Under the pieces are notes generated by a model that was given only the letters and a program-made list of their open reading frames with translations, did no database searches and was not told where the DNA came from. Below are positions 20,944 to 22,925 of a DNA stretch of 22,925 nucleotides, piece after piece. The translations under genes were made by a program, and so were the position numbers. The number at the start of each line of letters is the position of its first letter. Position 1 is the stretch's first letter. The stretch is from a virus: IMG/VR virus record IMGVR_UViG_3300031933_000153, positions 1 to 22,925 of that record, one strand, 5' to 3'.

Positions 20944-22925
20944 ATGTCGACCAACTCTATGCGGCTTAACCTGATCATGGGCCTGGTGGACAAAATCACC
21001 GGGCCGATTCAGAAGGTCACCGGCGAAACCACGAAGATGGGCGACAAGATCAAGTCGACCCAGGCCGAGCTGACCAAGCTGGGCAGTACGACCAAGGACA
21101 TCGAGCATTTCAGGGCGCTACAGGAACGCGGCGCCAAGACCGGCGCGGCGCTGGCAGAGGCCCAGGCCAAGGCCAAGGCCCTGGGGCAGCAGCTGGCCGC
21201 CACGGCTGACCCGTCGCGCAAGATGACGGCCGAGTTTGAGCGGGCGACCGCCCAGGTCAAGCGCTTGCAGGCGCAGCAGCAGGCCGAGCGCCTGGAGCTG
21301 CAACAGACCGGCGCACGCCTGAAAGAAACCGGCGTCAATACCGGCAAGCTGACCGAGGCGACCCGCCGAATCGAGGTTCAGACCAAGCGCTATAACGAGC
21401 AGCTGGCCAAGGAACAGGCGGCGCTGGGCAAAGTCGCCGAGCAGCAAAAGCGCCTCGGCGAAATCAAGCAGCGAAACAGCGACATGCGCATGTCGGCCAC
21501 GGCTGACGCTGTGGGTGTTGGTGCGGCGGTGTTCGGTATCAAAAAGCTGGTCGACGCCTATGGCGACGTGGCAGCGGCACAGGGCGAAATCAAGTCGCTG
21601 AAGATCGACGACGCCGGGATCGAGGCCATCACGGCCAAGGCCAAGGCGTTCTCTGATCAGTGGTCGGGCACCACGACGGCCGATTTTATCCGCGCGTCCT
21701 ACGACATCAAGTCGGGCATTGCCACTCTGGGCGACGCGGCGGTCGGTGAGTTCACCCGCATCGCGGCCCTGACGGGTGCCGCGACCAAGGCCAGCACCGC
21801 GCAAATGACCAGCCTGTTTGCTTCGGGCTATGGCATCTATCGCAAGCAGTTCGACGCGTTCGGCGCCTCGACGGTCGAGGGCTGGCAGCGCCTGAGCGCC
21901 GAAGAGCGCGACATCAAGTTCGGCGAATACTTTTCGGCGGGTATCGCGACCAGCGTGCGGGCCTTCAAGACCAACGGCCAGGAAATGAGCAGCGCCATTT
22001 CAGCGCTGGGCGCGACCGCCACGGCGGCGAATGTGCCTTTCTCTGAACAGCTGTCGATCCTGGGTCACCTGCAAGCCACCATGTCGGGCAGCGAGGCCGC
22101 GACGAAGTACCGGGCGTTTCTCAACGCGGCTTCGAAGGCCGGCGGCGACCTGGGCCTGACCTTCCTCGACGCTAACGACCAGCTGCGCTCGATGCCGGAA
22201 ATTCTGGAAGAGCTGCGCGGCAAGTATGGCGACACCATCGACGCGGTCGAGGGTGCCGAGCTGCAAAAGGCGTTCGGCACCGAAGAGGCGGTCGCGCTGA
22301 TCAAGCTGCTATATCCCGAGGTCGACGCGCTCAAAACCAGCATGGGCAGCCTTGACGAAAGCCTGCGCGGTGGCATGACGACCACGGAAGAGATGGCGCG
22401 CGCCATGCAGCAGGGGCCAATGGCGGTGTTTGGCCTGTTCGGCCAGCGCATGGGCAACGTCGCGGCGGCCGTGGGCAAGCTGTTCGCCCCGGCCATGGTG
22501 TTCGCCGCTGATGGCCTCGGCCAGCTGGCCGGCTTTATCACCATGCTGGTCGAGCGCTTCCCGTTCTTGTCGACGGTGGTGGCTTATGCCGTCGTCGGTC
22601 TGATCGCGCTGAAGGTGGCCAGCATTGCCGCCCGGTTTGGCTTCGCGTTTATGTCCGACGCGGTGTTGCTGGCTGGCAAGTCCCTGGGGTTCTTCACGCT
22701 GGCCAACCTGCGCACCCAAGCCGCGCTATTGGTGACGCGCGTTCGCGCCATGGGCGCCGCCGCTGGCGTGTTCCTGATGGGCACCGCGTCGCGGGCCTTC
22801 GCTGTGGGCGCCGCGCTGATGACGGCGGCGCAATGGGCGCTTAACGCGGCCATGCTGGCCAACCCTATCGGGCTGATCATCCTCGGCATCATGGCGCTTA
22901 TCGCTGTGGTCGCCCTGGTGGTGCG
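20944..22925 (+). CDS. T: Tail tape measure protein (P2 gpT-like), 5' part
   Basis: Open from the ATG at 20944 (GGGG and GGTGGG upstream) to the window end with no stop, so at least 660 residues; the 3' end lies beyond. The first ~185 residues are a long Gln/Ala/Lys-rich coiled coil (LAKEQAALGKVAEQQKRLGEIKQRN). Then comes the TP901-type tape measure domain, with YGIYRKQFDAFG, LGATATAANVPFSEQLSILGHLQATM and KYRAFLNAASKAGGDLGLTF. From about residue 515 it is strongly hydrophobic, with membrane-like stretches (NPIGLIILGIMALIAVVALVV at the window end). It would set the tail length and help DNA through the host membrane. Confidence 0.93.
   Translation, partial: MSTNSMRLNLIMGLVDKITGPIQKVTGETTKMGDKIKSTQAELTKLGSTTKDIEHFRALQERGAKTGAALAEAQAKAKALGQQLAATADPSRKMTAEFERATAQVKRLQAQQQAERLELQQTGARLKETGVNTGKLTEATRRIEVQTKRYNEQLAKEQAALGKVAEQQKRLGEIKQRNSDMRMSATADAVGVGAAVFGIKKLVDAYGDVAAAQGEIKSLKIDDAGIEAITAKAKAFSDQWSGTTTADFIRASYDIKSGIATLGDAAVGEFTRIAALTGAATKASTAQMTSLFASGYGIYRKQFDAFGASTVEGWQRLSAEERDIKFGEYFSAGIATSVRAFKTNGQEMSSAISALGATATAANVPFSEQLSILGHLQATMSGSEAATKYRAFLNAASKAGGDLGLTFLDANDQLRSMPEILEELRGKYGDTIDAVEGAELQKAFGTEEAVALIKLLYPEVDALKTSMGSLDESLRGGMTTTEEMARAMQQGPMAVFGLFGQRMGNVAAAVGKLFAPAMVFAADGLGQLAGFITMLVERFPFLSTVVAYAVVGLIALKVASIAARFGFAFMSDAVLLAGKSLGFFTLANLRTQAALLVTRVRAMGAAAGVFLMGTASRAFAVGAALMTAAQWALNAAMLANPIGLIILGIMALIAVVALVV

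Larger units (their letters stand above)
1..22925 (+). mobile_element. Prophage / temperate phage genome segment (lambda-type head, P2-type contractile tail)
   Basis: Integrase, lysis, DNA packaging, head, baseplate, fibre, sheath, tube and tape-measure genes follow each other on one strand with almost no gaps, which is the gene order of a tailed temperate phage. Neither end is in the window: the right end cuts the tape measure, and no host gene, tRNA or duplicated att core is recognisable at the left. The TTAGCGAA-type repeats at 51-74 recur at 10932-10955 and 20471-20494, which argues that the left edge is already phage DNA. Confidence 0.93.

Noticed and set aside
1-22925. Mu-like transposable phage
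   Set aside because: Some tail proteins are of a Mu/P2 type, but a tyrosine integrase and lambda-type terminase are present; no transposase is seen.
1-22925. CRISPR array, tRNA, rRNA, insertion sequence
   Set aside because: No regularly spaced repeats, cloverleaf, transposase or terminal inverted repeats were recognised on either strand; short RNA genes could still be missed by eye.

Overview
The window is one continuous block of a temperate tailed-phage genome, most likely an integrated prophage of a GC-rich gammaproteobacterium. Pseudomonas is the best guess, from the GC-rich codon use and the style of the lysis and tail genes; nothing host-specific (tRNA, chromosomal gene, att site) is visible to confirm it. 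Every gene I accept lies on the + strand. They are packed with ATGA, TAATG and short overlaps, as expected for one late operon.

Layout. 1-45 is the tail end of an unidentified gene. 168-1448 is a tyrosine integrase, followed by two small genes (a 58-aa membrane protein and a 117-aa protein with four cysteines). 2030-2195 is a regulatory gap holding two TTGACA boxes, a 14-bp inverted repeat and an intrinsic terminator; it resembles a late promoter with a terminated leader. 2210-3581 is the lysis cassette: holin, SAR endolysin, a 27-aa ORF, Rz and an embedded Rz1. 3582-3788 is non-coding and is a candidate cos region. 3789-12048 is a lambda-type head module: Nu1-like and gpA-like terminase, gpW, portal, protease with an internal scaffold start, cement protein, capsid, FII-like connector and gpZ-like protein. 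12032-12589 is probably a tail-completion protein at the head/tail junction. 12589-22925 is a P2-type contractile tail: V, W, J, I, a collar/fibre protein, three further fibre ORFs, a tail chaperone, an inserted membrane-protein gene between terminators, sheath (FI), tube (FII), E and E-E' by -1 frameshift, and the start of the tape measure, cut by the window end.

Working together, the integrase would insert the genome and late transcription would start near 2115, crossing several terminator-like hairpins at module borders. The products are a cos/terminase-packaged lambda-like head on a P2-like contractile tail, with lysis by holin, endolysin and spanins. No repressor, replication or antiterminator gene is in the window, so these must lie outside.

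The points most worth a second look are the mosaic lambda-head/P2-tail build, the leader at 2030-2195, a dispersed 8-bp motif (TTAGCGAA) in three gaps 10 kb apart, the possible moron gene at 18025, the likely cos region, and a strong excess of GTCGAC that vanishes over the lysis and fibre regions. I saw no sign of an entirely new system; most of the window is well-organised but recognisable phage.
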